Shown: positions 1-10,879, numbered from the stretch's first letter. The stretch is DNA of 64,000 nt from Stutzerimonas stutzeri (GCF_002890915.1 NZ_POUT01000001.1:372001-436000), one strand, 5' to 3'. Numbers and translations: made by a program. The notes: generated by a model from the letters alone, not told the origin.

Positions 1-2106
1 GTCCAGCTCCAGGCCGCGCTGCTGGATTTCCAGGGTGATCATCTCGGCACACTCGCGGACCAGGTCGCGCACCTCGACCGCCTGCAGTTCGAGCCGCGGC
101 CGCTCCGTCTGCAGGCTCGACCACTCGAGGATCTCCGCCAGCAGCTGGTTGAGGTGGCGACTGGCGAGGAGGATTTCGTCCAGGTATTCGGCGGCCTCGG
201 CCTGGCTCTCGTCGTCGCAATCCATGCGCATCAGCTGGGCGAAGCCGAGGATCGCATTGAGCGGGGTGCGCAGTTCATGGCTGATGCCCGACAGCAGGTG
301 GCTCTTCGCCTCGCTGGCGGCCTGCGCCTGCAACGTCGCCGCGCGCAGCTCTTCCTCGCCACGCTTGAGCGCATCGATATCCACATGGGTGCCGGCCAGG
401 ACCCAGGCCAGGCCGGTCTGTGGGTCGCATTCGAGCACCCGCCCGCGGGTCAGCAGCCAATGGTAGCGGCCCGTGGCGTCGGCGAAGCGGTACTCGGCCT
501 CGTAGCGCTGCTGCAGCCCCTGCTGGATTCGCTGCACTTGCGCCAGCGCCGCCGGCAGGTCGTCGGGGTGAATGCGCTCGCGGAAGCGCTCGCCGTTGAG
601 CCGCCCGGACGGTAGCCCGAAGCGGCCGACCATGTTGCCGCGCAGCTGCAGCATGCCGTCGCGCAGGTCGTACTCCCAGAGGCTTTCGGTGGCGCTCTCC
701 AGCACCAGCTCCAGGCGGCTCTGGGTATGCGAGCGCTGCGTCTCGCTATGCTCCAGCTGTTGGCCGATGGCCAGGGTGTGCCGGGCCATCTCGTCCAGCT
801 CGCGAATCTGCGCCTGCACCGGTTGCGGGCGCCAGCGGCCCAGGCCGATCTCGCCCATCGCCCGCGAGATACCGGCGATCGGCCTCAGCAGCGCCTGGCT
901 GAGCCGGCGTGCACGCCACCACATGAAGGCGAAGAAGCCGATGTAGAACAGCACCAGGCCGGCGATCAGCAGGTAGCCGAGATGCTGGTAGCGGCTGGCC
1001 AGGGTGTGGGTCTGGCGGAACACCTCGGCCTCGTCGACCACCGCCAGCAAATGCCAGCCGGTCTGCGCCACGGTGGTCCAGGCCACCAGCTGCGGCCGGC
1101 CACCAAGCCTGACCTGCTGCACCCCGCGGATACGCCCGGCGATGGCCGCGGCCAGCTCGGCGGTCTCGCCGCGCCGGTCGAGGCGGAAGTCCTCGGGCTT
1201 GAACATCTCCCGGCGGATCGCCTCCAGGTAGGAGTGATCGGTCAACTCGGCGAGGCCGAAATCCTTCTCGCCGGGCTCGGGCAGCGCCATGATCGACAGG
1301 TCGTCGTCGACCAGCAGGGCGTAGCCGCTCCAGGGCACCCGCAGCTGGCCGATCTGCTCGAGGATGCCGCTGACGGTGATGTCGATACCCACCACCCCTT
1401 CGAGGAAATCGCCGCGGTACACCGGGGCGATGGCCGACATCATCCAGCCGTGCCCGGCGGGGTCGAGGTAGACCTCGGTCCAGACCACGCCATGCGCCGG
1501 GTTGTGCGCGGCATCGGCCAGGTAATAGAAGTTGTAGGCGGGGATATCCATGTCCGCCGGGTACTGGTCGAGGGTGAAGAACCAGGGGTAGATGTGGTTG
1601 AGGCTGTCCCAGCTGTTGAAGTACAGGCTGGCCACCAGCGGATGGCGCGCCTTCAGCTCCCTCATCAGCGGCTCGAGACGGCGCAGCCGGGCGATCTTGT
1701 CCAGATCCTGCCGCCCGGCCGGGGTGGCGCTGGAATAGAAGACCGCCGCGCCACCGTCGTCGGCCGGGCTGTAGCGCACCCCGCCGGGGCTCAATGCCAG
1801 CGCCGGCGGCAGCGCCGGTTCGCCGGCGAGCAGGGCGTCGGCGGTGAGGTTGCGGTACAGCTCGGTCAGCGCGGCGATCTGGCTCAGTTGCTCGTTGATC
1901 AACCGCGATTCCAGGTTGACCGAAGCCTGCAGGTCGGTCAGCGCGGTCTGGCGCAGGTGCTCGATCTGCGCGTCGCGAATGGCGCTGTTGGTCAGCAGGT
2001 AGACGGCGATGAGTGCCGTTTCCACCAGGATCAGCGGAATCAGGGCACTGCGAACGAAGGCACGCCAGATCCACTGGCGCAGCCCGATGGGACGTCTCGT
2101 GGGCAC
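1..2106 (-). CDS. Membrane sensor histidine kinase (PDC/Cache sensor, PAS, HisKA), 3' part cut by the window edge
   Basis: About 702 codons are visible; the kinase ATPase domain lies outside the window. The protein has an N-terminal membrane segment (about residues 14-35), a large periplasmic region that reads like a double PDC/Cache sensor (about 40-330), a second membrane segment (LLIAGLVLFYIGFFAF, about 350), a PAS region with a PAC-like tail, and the phospho-acceptor H-box ISHELRTPLNAILGF near residue 609. The start is a GTG at 2104-2106 with GGAG about 9 bases upstream; the frame has an upstream stop and no ATG before it. It may autophosphorylate in response to a periplasmic ligand. The gene is divergent from the solute-binding protein at 2318, which could present the ligand; that link is inference. 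The partner regulator is not visible. Confidence 0.85.
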   Translation of the reverse strand, partial: MPTRRPIGLRQWIWRAFVRSALIPLILVETALIAVYLLTNSAIRDAQIEHLRQTALTDLQASVNLESRLINEQLSQIAALTELYRNLTADALLAGEPALPPALALSPGGVRYSPADDGGAAVFYSSATPAGRQDLDKIARLRRLEPLMRELKARHPLVASLYFNSWDSLNHIYPWFFTLDQYPADMDIPAYNFYYLADAAHNPAHGVVWTEVYLDPAGHGWMMSAIAPVYRGDFLEGVVGIDITVSGILEQIGQLRVPWSGYALLVDDDLSIMALPEPGEKDFGLAELTDHSYLEAIRREMFKPEDFRLDRRGETAELAAAIAGRIRGVQQVRLGGRPQLVAWTTVAQTGWHLLAVVDEAEVFRQTHTLASRYQHLGYLLIAGLVLFYIGFFAFMWWRARRLSQALLRPIAGISRAMGEIGLGRWRPQPVQAQIRELDEMARHTLAIGQQLEHSETQRSHTQSRLELVLESATESLWEYDLRDGMLQLRGNMVGRFGLPSGRLNGERFRERIHPDDLPAALAQVQRIQQGLQQRYEAEYRFADATGRYHWLLTRGRVLECDPQTGLAWVLAGTHVDIDALKRGEEELRAATLQAQAASEAKSHLLSGISHELRTPLNAILGFAQLMRMDCDDESQAEAAEYLDEILLASRHLNQLLAEILEWSSLQTERPRLELQAVEVRDLVRECAEMITLEIQQRGLELD

Positions 2107-2303
2107 GACTGGGCTCCAGCGAACCGCGGGCGGGGCGCTAAGTGAGAGGACTGGCGGCAGCGCCGGATCATAGCATCAAGCTCGGAAAAACCCATTCCCG
2201 CCCGTTGAGCGGCCATGCCCGACCGTCCGGGACTCGCGCCAGTGGCGAGGCGGGCAGAGGCCCGCTACCCTTGCCCGCGCCAACAATAAAAACAAATCGC
2301 ATC

Positions 2304-2309
2304 AAGGAG
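2304..2309 (+). promoter_or_regulatory. Ribosome binding site AAGGAG choosing the start at 2318
   Basis: AAGGAG lies 8 bases before the ATG at 2318. An ATG in another frame at 2313 is too close to the site and leads nowhere. This fixes the start of the solute-binding protein. Confidence 0.7.
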
Positions 2310-2317
2310 CCGATGTC

Positions 2318-3127
2318 ATGGCCAGATCCAGCACCGCCTGCGCGCTGTTCGCCCTGCTGCTGACGGGCGCCGCCGGCGTCCATGCCGAGTTGCCGGACAA
2401 CTACCGCGTCATCCTGCAGACCGACAACTTCCCGCCGTTCAACATGGCGCCCAACCTGAAGAACTTCGCCCGCGGCGACGAAGTGCAAGGGATCGGCGCC
2501 GACACCGTGCGGGACATCTTCAAGCGCGCCGGCATCGCCTACAGCCTGGCCCTGCGCGGGCCCTGGAGCAGGCTCTACGAACAGACCCTGCAGGACGCCG
2601 ACCACGGCCTGTTCTCGGTCGCCCGGACCACGCAGAACACCGGGCTGTTCAAGTGGGTCGGCCCGCTGGCGCACCACGACAGCGTGCTGCTGGCACTGCC
2701 CGAGCGCGGCCTGAAGCTGCAAAGCCTGGCCCAGGCCGGCAGCTATCGGATCGGCGGCTACAAGAACGGCAGCGTGAACCTCTACCTCGAGAGCCAGGGC
2801 CTGGCGCCGGGCGACAGCCTCAGCGACCCGGAAAACCTGCGCAAGCTGCTCGGCGGGCGGATCGACCTCTGGGCCGTCGCCGACCCGGTGTGGCGCTACT
2901 ACGCGCGCCAGCAGGGCGTGGAGGAACGGCAGTTGCAGGTGGTGCTGAACTTTCGCAGCGAGCCGCTCTACCTGGCGCTGAGCCGCGACACGCCGGACGA
3001 GGTGGTCGAGCGCCTGCAGCAGGCACTCGACGCGGTCATCGGCGAAGGCTACGCCGGCTGCAGCAAGACCCCCGATCTCTGCTACCTGATCCGCGATCGC
3101 GGCAAGGTGCTCGCCGGCAGCCGCTGA
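2318..3127 (+). CDS. Periplasmic solute-binding protein, SBP_bac_3 type
   Basis: A 269-residue protein with a signal peptide (hydrophobic stretch about residues 5-20, cleavage after VHA) and a mature domain of the type-3 amino-acid-binding fold; LQTDNFPPFN is the usual first strand and ligand contact of this family. No ABC permease or ATPase gene is adjacent, so it may be a ligand-presenting or orphan binding protein rather than part of a complete transporter. The divergent sensor kinase at 1-2106 is an obvious candidate partner. A strong AAGGAG site precedes the ATG. Substrate is unknown. It is monocistronic: the next gene is on the opposite strand. Confidence 0.8.
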   Translation: MARSSTACALFALLLTGAAGVHAELPDNYRVILQTDNFPPFNMAPNLKNFARGDEVQGIGADTVRDIFKRAGIAYSLALRGPWSRLYEQTLQDADHGLFSVARTTQNTGLFKWVGPLAHHDSVLLALPERGLKLQSLAQAGSYRIGGYKNGSVNLYLESQGLAPGDSLSDPENLRKLLGGRIDLWAVADPVWRYYARQQGVEERQLQVVLNFRSEPLYLALSRDTPDEVVERLQQALDAVIGEGYAGCSKTPDLCYLIRDRGKVLAGSR

Positions 3128-3165
3128 GCGCGCCCAGGGGACGCGCCGCAGCTCGTGGCCAGGCT

Positions 3166-3864
3166 TCAGCCCTGCAGGTAGCGCGGCTTGGGCGTGGCCA
3201 TCGGCAGCGGGCCGTCGCCGATCAGGCGGAACCTGCCCTGCTCGGCGTCGTAGGCGCGGATTTCGCTGGTCTCGATGTCGTACAGCCAGCCATGGATGAA
3301 CAGCTGCCCGCTGGCCAGGCGTGCCGCCACCGAGGGGTGGGTGCGCAGGTGGTCGAGCTGGGCGACGACGTTCTCCTCGGTGAGGATGCCCAGGGTGTCG
3401 TGGTTGGCGCAGCCGCAGTTCTGCTCGACGACGATCTTCGCCACCTCGGCATGCCGCAGCCAGGCCTTCACCGTCGGCATGCGTTCGAGTTCGGCGGGGT
3501 TGAGCACCGCCTTCATCGCACCGCAGTCGGAATGACCGCAGACGACGATGTGCTGCACGCCGAGGGCCATCACGGCGAACTCGATCGCAGTGGAAACGCC
3601 ACCGTTCATCTGCCCGTACGGCGGCACCACGTTGCCCACGTTGCGGGTGACGAACAGGTCGCCGGGCGAGCTCTGGGTGATCAGCTCCGGAATGATCCGC
3701 GAGTCGGCGCAGGTGATGAACATCGCCCGCGGCGTCTGCTCGTAGGCGAGCTTCTTGAACAGTTCGCGCTGCTGCGGGTAGACCTCCTCGCGGAAGCGCT
3801 TGACGCCTGAGACGATGTGTTCGAGGGCCTCCTGGGCGGTTTCGCTCGTCTTGCCGTCGCTCAT
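3166..3864 (-). CDS. Beta-class carbonic anhydrase
   Basis: This 232-residue enzyme interconverts carbon dioxide and bicarbonate in the cytoplasm. The zinc ligands are visible as Cys52 in TCADSR and His111/Cys114 in GHSDCGAM, and Asp54-Arg56 form the usual catalytic dyad. The start at 3864 (MSDGKT) is preferred over an upstream ATG at 3900 because GGAGAA lies just before it. It is the last gene of a minus-strand run sbtA, PII-like, glsA, carbonic anhydrase, so it probably supplies or equilibrates bicarbonate taken up by SbtA. The family also includes the Pseudomonas psCA and E. coli Can/CynT proteins; the assignment to beta-CA is firm, the subgroup is not. Confidence 0.93.
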   Translation of the reverse strand: MSDGKTSETAQEALEHIVSGVKRFREEVYPQQRELFKKLAYEQTPRAMFITCADSRIIPELITQSSPGDLFVTRNVGNVVPPYGQMNGGVSTAIEFAVMALGVQHIVVCGHSDCGAMKAVLNPAELERMPTVKAWLRHAEVAKIVVEQNCGCANHDTLGILTEENVVAQLDHLRTHPSVAARLASGQLFIHGWLYDIETSEIRAYDAEQGRFRLIGDGPLPMATPKPRYLQG

Positions 3865-3906
3865 GTTCAGTTCTCCAGTTGCAAAGGTAGGCGCCATCAC
3901 GGCGCG

Positions 3907-4815
3907 TCAGAATACGGACCAGCCGATGCGCTGCGACAGCGCCTCCAGCGCGGCCATGCCGATCAGCGAGTTGCCGGCGGCGTTGAGCTCCGGCGACCAG
4001 ACGCAGACGGTGAAGCGGCCGGGTACCACCGCGGCGATGCCGCCGCCGACGCCGCTCTTGCCGGGCAGCCCGACCCGATAGGCGAAGTTGCCGGCCTCGT
4101 CGTAGAGGCCGCTGGTAGCCATGATGGCGTTGACCTGCTTGGCCTGACGCGGCGCCAGCACGGCCTCGCCGCTCTGCGGGCAGACGCCGTCGCGGGCGAG
4201 GAAGCCGAACGCACGGGCCAGGTCGACGCAGCTCATGCGCAGCGCGCAGTGGTGGAAATAGCTGCGCAGCACCGCCTCGACGTCGTTGTGGAAGTTGCCG
4301 AACGACTGCATCAGATAGGCCATGGCGGCGTTGCGCGCGCGGTGCTGGTACTCGGACTCGGCGACGCGGGTATCCGAGACGATCAGCGGGTTGCCGGACA
4401 GGTGGCGGACGAAGTCGCGCATTGACAGTTCTGGCGTGGCGAAGCGCGACTGGTTGACGTCGCAGATCACCAGCGCACCGGCGTTGATGAACGGATTGCG
4501 CGGCCGGCCGCGTTCGAATTCCAGCTGCACCAGCGAATTGAACGGTTGCCCGGAGGGTTCGTGGCCGAGGCGCTCCCATAGCGATTCGCCGCGATGACCG
4601 ATGGCCTGCACCAGGCTGAACACCTTGGAAATGCTCTGGATCGAGAAGGGCGTCTGCGCGTCGCCGGCGTGGAACAGCTCGCCGTCGGCGCTGCACACGG
4701 CGATGCCCAGCTGATCGGGCGCCACGTCGGCCAAGGCCGGGATGTAGCTGGCCACACGGCCCTGCCCGAGCAGCGGGCGCACCTCGTCGAGAATCTCCTG
4801 CAACAGCGCGTGCAT
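3907..4815 (-). CDS. glsA: Glutaminase
   Basis: Hydrolyses L-glutamine to glutamate and ammonia in the cytoplasm. The 302-residue length is typical of bacterial GlsA. The serine-beta-lactamase-like active site S-x-x-K is visible as Ser61-Ile-Ser-Lys64 within [10 protein letters not shown], and NPFINAGAL and [11 protein letters not shown] are family hallmarks. The start MHALLQ at 4815 has GGAG about 6 bases upstream; longer frames starting at 4827 or 4863 lack a comparable site. It lies between the PII-like gene and the carbonic anhydrase on the same strand. Ammonia release could alter local pH or nitrogen status, but its reason for being in a bicarbonate cluster is not evident. Confidence 0.93.
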   Translation of the reverse strand: MHALLQEILDEVRPLLGQGRVASYIPALADVAPDQLGIAVCSADGELFHAGDAQTPFSIQSISKVFSLVQAIGHRGESLWERLGHEPSGQPFNSLVQLEFERGRPRNPFINAGALVICDVNQSRFATPELSMRDFVRHLSGNPLIVSDTRVAESEYQHRARNAAMAYLMQSFGNFHNDVEAVLRSYFHHCALRMSCVDLARAFGFLARDGVCPQSGEAVLAPRQAKQVNAIMATSGLYDEAGNFAYRVGLPGKSGVGGGIAAVVPGRFTVCVWSPELNAAGNSLIGMAALEALSQRIGWSVF

Positions 4816-4879
4816 CGTCAGCTCCATCGGTCCTGGTGGAGGATGGACGCCCGCGCGGGCCACGGCATCACAGCGCGGC

Positions 4880-5182
4880 TCAGAACTTCTCCGGGCGCAG
4901 CACTTCCACCTCGGCCAGGTAGCAGACCATGGCGAAATTGGCGTAGTAGCGCGCCTGCAGGTGCTCGGCGATGCGCTCGGCCAGTTCGCGGTTGCAGATC
5001 ACTTCCAGGCGGATGTTGCCGTCGCTGTCCCAGCCGGCGCTGCGCACGCCGCGGCTGCCGCTGCCGCGGGCGTCGGACAGGGTCCAACCGGGGGCGCCGA
5101 GGGTTTTCAGGTCGGCCTCCAACTTGTGCTCCAGCGCCGCCTCGCAGATCACGGTCAGCAGTGTTCGATTGTGCGCGTTCAT
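4880..5182 (-). CDS. PII-like signalling protein, SbtB/CPII type
   Basis: A 100-residue protein of the PII-like fold encoded one base after the sbtA stop, so almost certainly co-translated with the bicarbonate transporter. Known SbtB/CPII proteins bind adenine nucleotides (and in CPII bicarbonate) and control SbtA by binding it at the membrane. The N-terminal strand [18 protein letters not shown] and the [11 protein letters not shown] strand fit the ferredoxin-like core; the segment [15 protein letters not shown] replaces the classical T-loop, and the uridylylated tyrosine region of GlnB is absent. The assignment rests on fold-like patterns plus its position. Confidence 0.8.
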   Translation of the reverse strand: MNAHNRTLLTVICEAALEHKLEADLKTLGAPGWTLSDARGSGSRGVRSAGWDSDGNIRLEVICNRELAERIAEHLQARYYANFAMVCYLAEVEVLRPEKF

Positions 5183-5183
5183 C

Positions 5184-6125
5184 TCAGAACCCCCAGGCGA
5201 TCAGCCGCTCGGCCAGGGCCAGGTAGAGCGGAATGCCGATCAGGATGTTGAACGGAAAGGTGATGCCCAGCGACGCGGTCAGCGACAGCGACGGATTGGC
5301 CTCCGGCACCGCCAGACGCATCGCCGCCGGTACCGCGATGTAGGACGCACTCGCCGCCAGCGTGGCGAGCATCGCCGTGCCACCCAACGAGAGCCCCATG
5401 AAGCGCGCCAGCAGCGCACCGATCAGCGCACCGATCAGCGGCATCGCCAGGGCGAAGGCGGCGAGCTTGACCCCGTAGCGCTTGAGCGAGCCGAGCTGGC
5501 CGGAGGCGATCAGGCCCATCTCCAGCAGGAAGAACGCCAGCACCGGTTTGAACATGCTGGTGTACAGCGGCTCCAGCGGCTTGATCGCCTCCTTGCCGGC
5601 GATCGCCCCGATCAGCAGGCCGCCGAGCAGCAGCATGATGCTCTTGCCGAGGAAGATCTCGCGGCCCAGCTCCTTCCAGTCGGTATCGCGCGAGACGCCC
5701 TTGGCCAGCAGGATGCCCACCAGGATCGCCGGAATCTCGAGGATCGCCACGAACAGCGGCATGTAGCTTTCGAAGAACATCTCGCGCGCCGCCAGGTACG
5801 CCACCACCACGGCGAAGGTACCGGCGCTCACCGAACCATAGTGCGCCGCCACCGCCGCGGCGTTGACCCGGTCGAAGCGCAGGCCGCGCAGCAAACCGAA
5901 CGCCAGGATCGGCAGCAGCACGCCCAGCGCCAGCACCAACAGCGACTGGCCGAGCAACGCCGCACTGGCCTGCTCGGCCAGCTCCACCCCGCCATGCAGA
6001 CCGATCGCCAGCAGCAGTACGATCGACAGCGTCTCGTAGAGCGCTGGCGGTAATTTCAACTCGCTCTTCACCAGCCCGGCGAACAGGCCGAAGACGAAGA
6101 ACAGCACTACCGGGTCGATGCCCAT
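5184..6125 (-). CDS. sbtA: Sodium-dependent bicarbonate permease, SbtA family
   Basis: A 313-residue inner-membrane protein with about ten hydrophobic segments. GIDPVVLFFVFGLFAGLVKS at the N terminus and AASASYIAVPAAMRLAVP near the C terminus are characteristic of the SbtA (former DUF897) family, which in cyanobacteria imports bicarbonate with sodium. The start ATG at 6125 has GGAGAA 6 bases upstream. It is the first gene of the unit sbtA, PII-like, glsA, carbonic anhydrase, and is separated from upstream pycB by a terminator. A PII-like partner directly behind it strongly supports the call; the transported ion in this organism is inferred. Confidence 0.88.
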   Translation of the reverse strand: MGIDPVVLFFVFGLFAGLVKSELKLPPALYETLSIVLLLAIGLHGGVELAEQASAALLGQSLLVLALGVLLPILAFGLLRGLRFDRVNAAAVAAHYGSVSAGTFAVVVAYLAAREMFFESYMPLFVAILEIPAILVGILLAKGVSRDTDWKELGREIFLGKSIMLLLGGLLIGAIAGKEAIKPLEPLYTSMFKPVLAFFLLEMGLIASGQLGSLKRYGVKLAAFALAMPLIGALIGALLARFMGLSLGGTAMLATLAASASYIAVPAAMRLAVPEANPSLSLTASLGITFPFNILIGIPLYLALAERLIAWGF

Positions 6126-6160
6126 CTAGATTCTCCACGGCTCGGAAATTGAGCTGCCCG

Positions 6161-6184
6161 AAAAAAAGGAGCCGCATGGGCTCC
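6161..6184 (-). terminator. Rho-independent terminator after pycB
   Basis: Read on the minus strand, GGAGCC, a 5-base loop, GGCTCC and seven T residues. It lies between the pycB stop (6297) and the sbtA start (6125), so pycAB and the sbtA unit are likely to be separate transcripts despite being co-directional. Confidence 0.8.
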
Positions 6185-6296
6185 CAAAGGGGACGCGTTG
6201 CCAGCGCCGCGCGTTCCGCTGTCCGTTGCGCAGCCCGACCCGGCGAGACAGGACGACGCTGGCCTGGCGCAAGCGGATCGCCGCGCCAGCCTTCAC

Positions 6297-8102
6297 TCAG
6301 CCCTCGATCTCGATCAAGACTTCTCCCGGATTCACCCGGTCACCTTTGCCGACGTGCACGGCCTTGACGGTGCCGGCGATCGGCGCCTGGATCTCGGTTT
6401 CCATCTTCATCGCCTCGCTGACCAGCACGGCCTGGCCGGCCTTGACCGCATCGCCTTCCTTGACCAGCACGTCGACCACGTTGCCCGGCATGGTGGTGCT
6501 GACGTCGCCCGGCGCGCTGGCCTGCTTGCGCTTGCTGCCGCCGGCGCCGACGAAGTCGTTGAGCGGCTCGAACACCACTTCCTCCGGCATGCCGTCGATG
6601 GACAGGTAGAAGTGGCGCTTGCCCTCGGCCTTGACGCCGACCCCGGTGATGTCGACGCGGTAGCTCTCGCCGTGCACGTCGATGACGAACTCGGTCGGCA
6701 CGCCTTCCTGGCCGGCGACGCCCGCGGTACCGGGAATCGGCAGCAGCGCCTCGGGCTGCAGGGTGCCGGCCTCGCGCTCCTCGAGGAACTTGCGGCCGAT
6801 GTCGGGGAACATGGCGTAGGTCAGCACGTCCTCCTCGCTCCTGGCCAAGGCGCCGATGTCCTTGCGCAGCTTGTCCAGCTCGGGCAGCAGCAGGTCGGCC
6901 GGGCGGCCCTCGATGACCTCCTCGCTGCCGATGGCCTGGAAGCGCAGGTGCTCGTTGACCGGCGCCGGCGCCTTGCCGTAGCGGCCCTGCAGGTAGTACT
7001 TCACCTCGGTGGTGATGGTCTTGTAGCGCTCGCCGGCGAGCACGTTGAAGAACGCCTGGGTGCCGACGATCTGCGAGGTCGGGGTGACCAGCGGCGGGTA
7101 GCCGAGGTCCTTGCGTACCTTGGGAATCTCGGCCAGCACTTCGTCCATGCGGTGCAGCGCGCCCTGCTCCTTGAGCTGGTTGGCGAGGTTGGAAATCATC
7201 CCGCCGGGGACCTGGTTGACCTGCACGCGGGTGTCGACGCCGGTGAATTCGCTCTCGAACTGGTGGTACTTCTTGCGCACGGCATAGAAGTACAGGCCGA
7301 TCTCCTGCAGTAGTTCCAGATCCAGGCCGGTGTCGTACGGCGTGCCCTTGAGCGCAGCGACCATCGACTCGGTGCCCGGATGGCTGGTGCCCCAGGCCAT
7401 GCTGGAGATGGCGGTATCGATGCGGTCGGCGCCGCTCTCGATGGCCTTGAGCTGGCACATGCTGGCCACGCCGGCAGTGTCGTGGGAGTGGATCACCACG
7501 TCCAGCTCCGGCAACGCCTGCTTCAGCGCCTTGACCAGCTCGCCGGTGGCGTAAGGGGTGAGCAGCCCGGCCATGTCCTTGATGGCGATGGAGTCGATGC
7601 CCATGGCCGCCATCTGCCGCGCCTGCTCGACGAAGGCCTCGACGGTGTGCACCGGGCTGGTGGTGTAGGCGATGGTGCCCTGGGCGTGCTTGCCGCTCTT
7701 CTTCACCGCGCGGATGGCGGTTTCCAGGTTCCGTACGTCGTTCATCGCGTCGAAGATGCGGAACACGTCGATGCCGTTCTCCGCCGCCTTGGCGACGAAG
7801 GCTTCGACCACGTCGTCGCTGTAGTGGCGGTAGCCGAGCAGGTTCTGCCCGCGCAGGAGCATCTGCAGGCGGGTGTTGGGCAGCGCCGCCTTGAGCTGGC
7901 GCAGGCGCTCCCAGGGGTCTTCCTTGAGGAAGCGCACGCAGGCATCGAAGGTCGCGCCGCCCCAGACTTCCAGCGACCAGTAGCCGACGCGGTCGAGCTT
8001 GTCGCAGATCGGCAGCATGTCCTCGGTGCGCATGCGGGTCGCCAGCAGCGACTGGTGGGCGTCGCGCAGGATGGTGTCGGTGACCGTAATCTTCTTGCTC
8101 AT
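6297..8102 (-). CDS. pycB: Pyruvate carboxylase subunit B (carboxyltransferase plus biotin carrier)
   Basis: A 601-residue subunit that transfers carboxyl from biotin to pyruvate to give oxaloacetate. The DRE-TIM-like carboxyltransferase barrel begins at TILRDAHQSLLATRM, and the C-terminal biotinyl domain carries SEAMKMETE with the biotinyl lysine at about residue 566. The sequence also matches oxaloacetate decarboxylase alpha (OadA), but there are no oadB/oadG genes and the neighbour is the biotin carboxylase subunit, so anaplerotic pyruvate carboxylase is the sensible call. It starts 10 bases after pycA ends and shares its transcript. Confidence 0.93.
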   Translation of the reverse strand: MSKKITVTDTILRDAHQSLLATRMRTEDMLPICDKLDRVGYWSLEVWGGATFDACVRFLKEDPWERLRQLKAALPNTRLQMLLRGQNLLGYRHYSDDVVEAFVAKAAENGIDVFRIFDAMNDVRNLETAIRAVKKSGKHAQGTIAYTTSPVHTVEAFVEQARQMAAMGIDSIAIKDMAGLLTPYATGELVKALKQALPELDVVIHSHDTAGVASMCQLKAIESGADRIDTAISSMAWGTSHPGTESMVAALKGTPYDTGLDLELLQEIGLYFYAVRKKYHQFESEFTGVDTRVQVNQVPGGMISNLANQLKEQGALHRMDEVLAEIPKVRKDLGYPPLVTPTSQIVGTQAFFNVLAGERYKTITTEVKYYLQGRYGKAPAPVNEHLRFQAIGSEEVIEGRPADLLLPELDKLRKDIGALARSEEDVLTYAMFPDIGRKFLEEREAGTLQPEALLPIPGTAGVAGQEGVPTEFVIDVHGESYRVDITGVGVKAEGKRHFYLSIDGMPEEVVFEPLNDFVGAGGSKRKQASAPGDVSTTMPGNVVDVLVKEGDAVKAGQAVLVSEAMKMETEIQAPIAGTVKAVHVGKGDRVNPGEVLIEIEG

Positions 8103-8112
8103 GGTGTGTTCC

Positions 8113-9528
<1,416 letters not shown>

Positions 9529-9658
9529 GCTGTCTTCCCTCGGATCGTTGAGCAGGCGACCCGATGCCGGGCCGATGATCACTCGCCTATGGCAGCGAGT
9601 TTTTTCACCCTACGCCCGCTGGGGCGATTACTTAAAATGAATAATTGTTTGATTGAGC

Positions 9659-9674
9659 ATAAGTAAAAACTTAT
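9659..9674. promoter_or_regulatory. Inverted repeat ATAAGT-N4-ACTTAT, candidate LysR operator
   Basis: A perfect 6-bp inverted repeat around AAAA in a locally AT-rich stretch (about 9600-9700) between pycA and the divergent LysR gene. Its symmetry and position suit a LysR-type binding site controlling pycAB and autoregulation. No experimental support; based on sequence only. Confidence 0.5.
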
Positions 9675-9770
9675 ATATAACGGCTATTTGGCGTAATCTT
9701 GGCCGGATGGTCAAGGTTACGTCGGGCATGAGCCGATACAGCCATCCTTCGATGAATAGCGGAGAACAGG

Positions 9771-10712
9771 ATGCGAAAATCGCTGATGCGCATGACTTTG
9801 CGCCAGTTGCAGGTGTTTCGTGCGGTTTGCGAGAGCCGCTCCTACAGCCGCGCCGCGGAAGAAATGGCGCTGACCCAGCCGGCGGTGAGCCTGCAGATCC
9901 GCCAGCTGGAAGAGCTGGTCGGCCAGCCGCTGTTCGAATATGTCGGCAAGAAGCTCTACCTCACCGACGCCGCCGAAGCGCTGCAGCGTGCCAGCACCGA
10001 TATCTTCGGCCGCCTGGACAGCCTCGACATGCAGCTGTCCGACCTGCAGGGCTCGCTGCAGGGGCAACTGAACCTGGCGGTGGAATCCAGCGCCAAGTAC
10101 ATCACGCCGCACCTGTTCGCCGCGTTCAGGCGCCTGCACCCGGAGGTCAGCCTGCAGCTGGTGGTGGTCAACCACGCCCAGGCGGTGCGCCGTCTGAACC
10201 TCAGCCGCGACGACCTGCTGATCATGAGCCAGGTACCCGCGGACATGCCGCTGGACTTCCTGCCCTTCCTCAACAACCCCATCGTCGCGGTGGCGCCGCC
10301 GGAGCATCCACTGCGCGCGCGCGGCGAGCTGCAACTGCAGGACCTCACCGCCTACCCACTGCTGGTGCGCGAAAGCGGCTCGGGCACGCGCAAGGCCTGC
10401 GAGGAATACTGCCACCAGAAGCGCGCGCATTTCGCCCAGACCCTGGAGATCGGCTCGCTGGATGCCCAACGCGAGGCGGTGATCGCCGGCCTCGGCCTGG
10501 CGCTGCTGCCGCGCCACGCGGTGTACCAGGAGCTGGCCCAGGGCCTGCTGTGCGAACTGCCGGTGGCGGAGCTGCCGCTGTTTCGCAGCTGGTGCGCGGT
10601 CAACCTCCGCGGCCGCCGCCTGTCGCCGGTGGCCCAGGCGTTCCTCGGTTTCATCCGCAGCGAACGCGAACTGATCGCCGGGCTGGCCAGGCGCTTCGAC
10701 GCGGCCGGCTGA
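9771..10712 (+). CDS. LysR-family transcriptional regulator divergent from pycAB
   Basis: A 313-residue regulator with an N-terminal winged helix-turn-helix (TLRQLQVFRAVCESRSYSRA, then LTQPAVSLQIRQLEE) and a C-terminal effector-binding domain. GGAG lies 6 bases before the ATG at 9771; an internal ATG (MTLRQL) is a possible alternative start. LysR genes of this CbbR-like kind sit next to pycA in other Pseudomonas, so it is the likely controller of pyruvate carboxylase, probably sensing a central carbon metabolite. The effector is not known from the sequence. Confidence 0.88.
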   Translation: MRKSLMRMTLRQLQVFRAVCESRSYSRAAEEMALTQPAVSLQIRQLEELVGQPLFEYVGKKLYLTDAAEALQRASTDIFGRLDSLDMQLSDLQGSLQGQLNLAVESSAKYITPHLFAAFRRLHPEVSLQLVVVNHAQAVRRLNLSRDDLLIMSQVPADMPLDFLPFLNNPIVAVAPPEHPLRARGELQLQDLTAYPLLVRESGSGTRKACEEYCHQKRAHFAQTLEIGSLDAQREAVIAGLGLALLPRHAVYQELAQGLLCELPVAELPLFRSWCAVNLRGRRLSPVAQAFLGFIRSERELIAGLARRFDAAG

Positions 10713-10741
10713 AGCAACTGCCGATGCCCGAGCGTTCGCGG

Positions 10742-10843
10742 GTAGGTTGGCGCTGAGCGAAGCGAAGCCCAACGGGGCATTGGCGCGAACCCGTTGGGCT
10801 TCGCCGCTACGCGGCTCAGGTTGCGCGCCCCGACCCAGCCTAC
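10742..10843. repeat. Dispersed intergenic inverted-repeat unit (GTAGGTTGG...CAGCCTAC)
   Basis: Begins with GTAGGTTGG and ends with CAGCCTAC, with an internal perfect arm pair CCCAACGGG / CCCGTTGGG near 10769-10797. Related units occur at 10880-10910 and 19547-19632. It lies between the convergent LysR and cadA genes and may act as a transcript-end structure. Such GTAGGTTGGGTTGAGC-type repeats are common between genes in gamma-proteobacteria. Confidence 0.65.
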
Positions 10844-10879
10844 GGTCGGGCGGCCACCCTCCAGGCCAGCGTGGCGCCC

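Noticed and set aside
2168..4696. 842-codon minus-strand frame covering the solute-binding protein, carbonic anhydrase and glutaminase region
   Set aside because: It runs through three well-defined genes in the wrong frame and shows no domain of its own.
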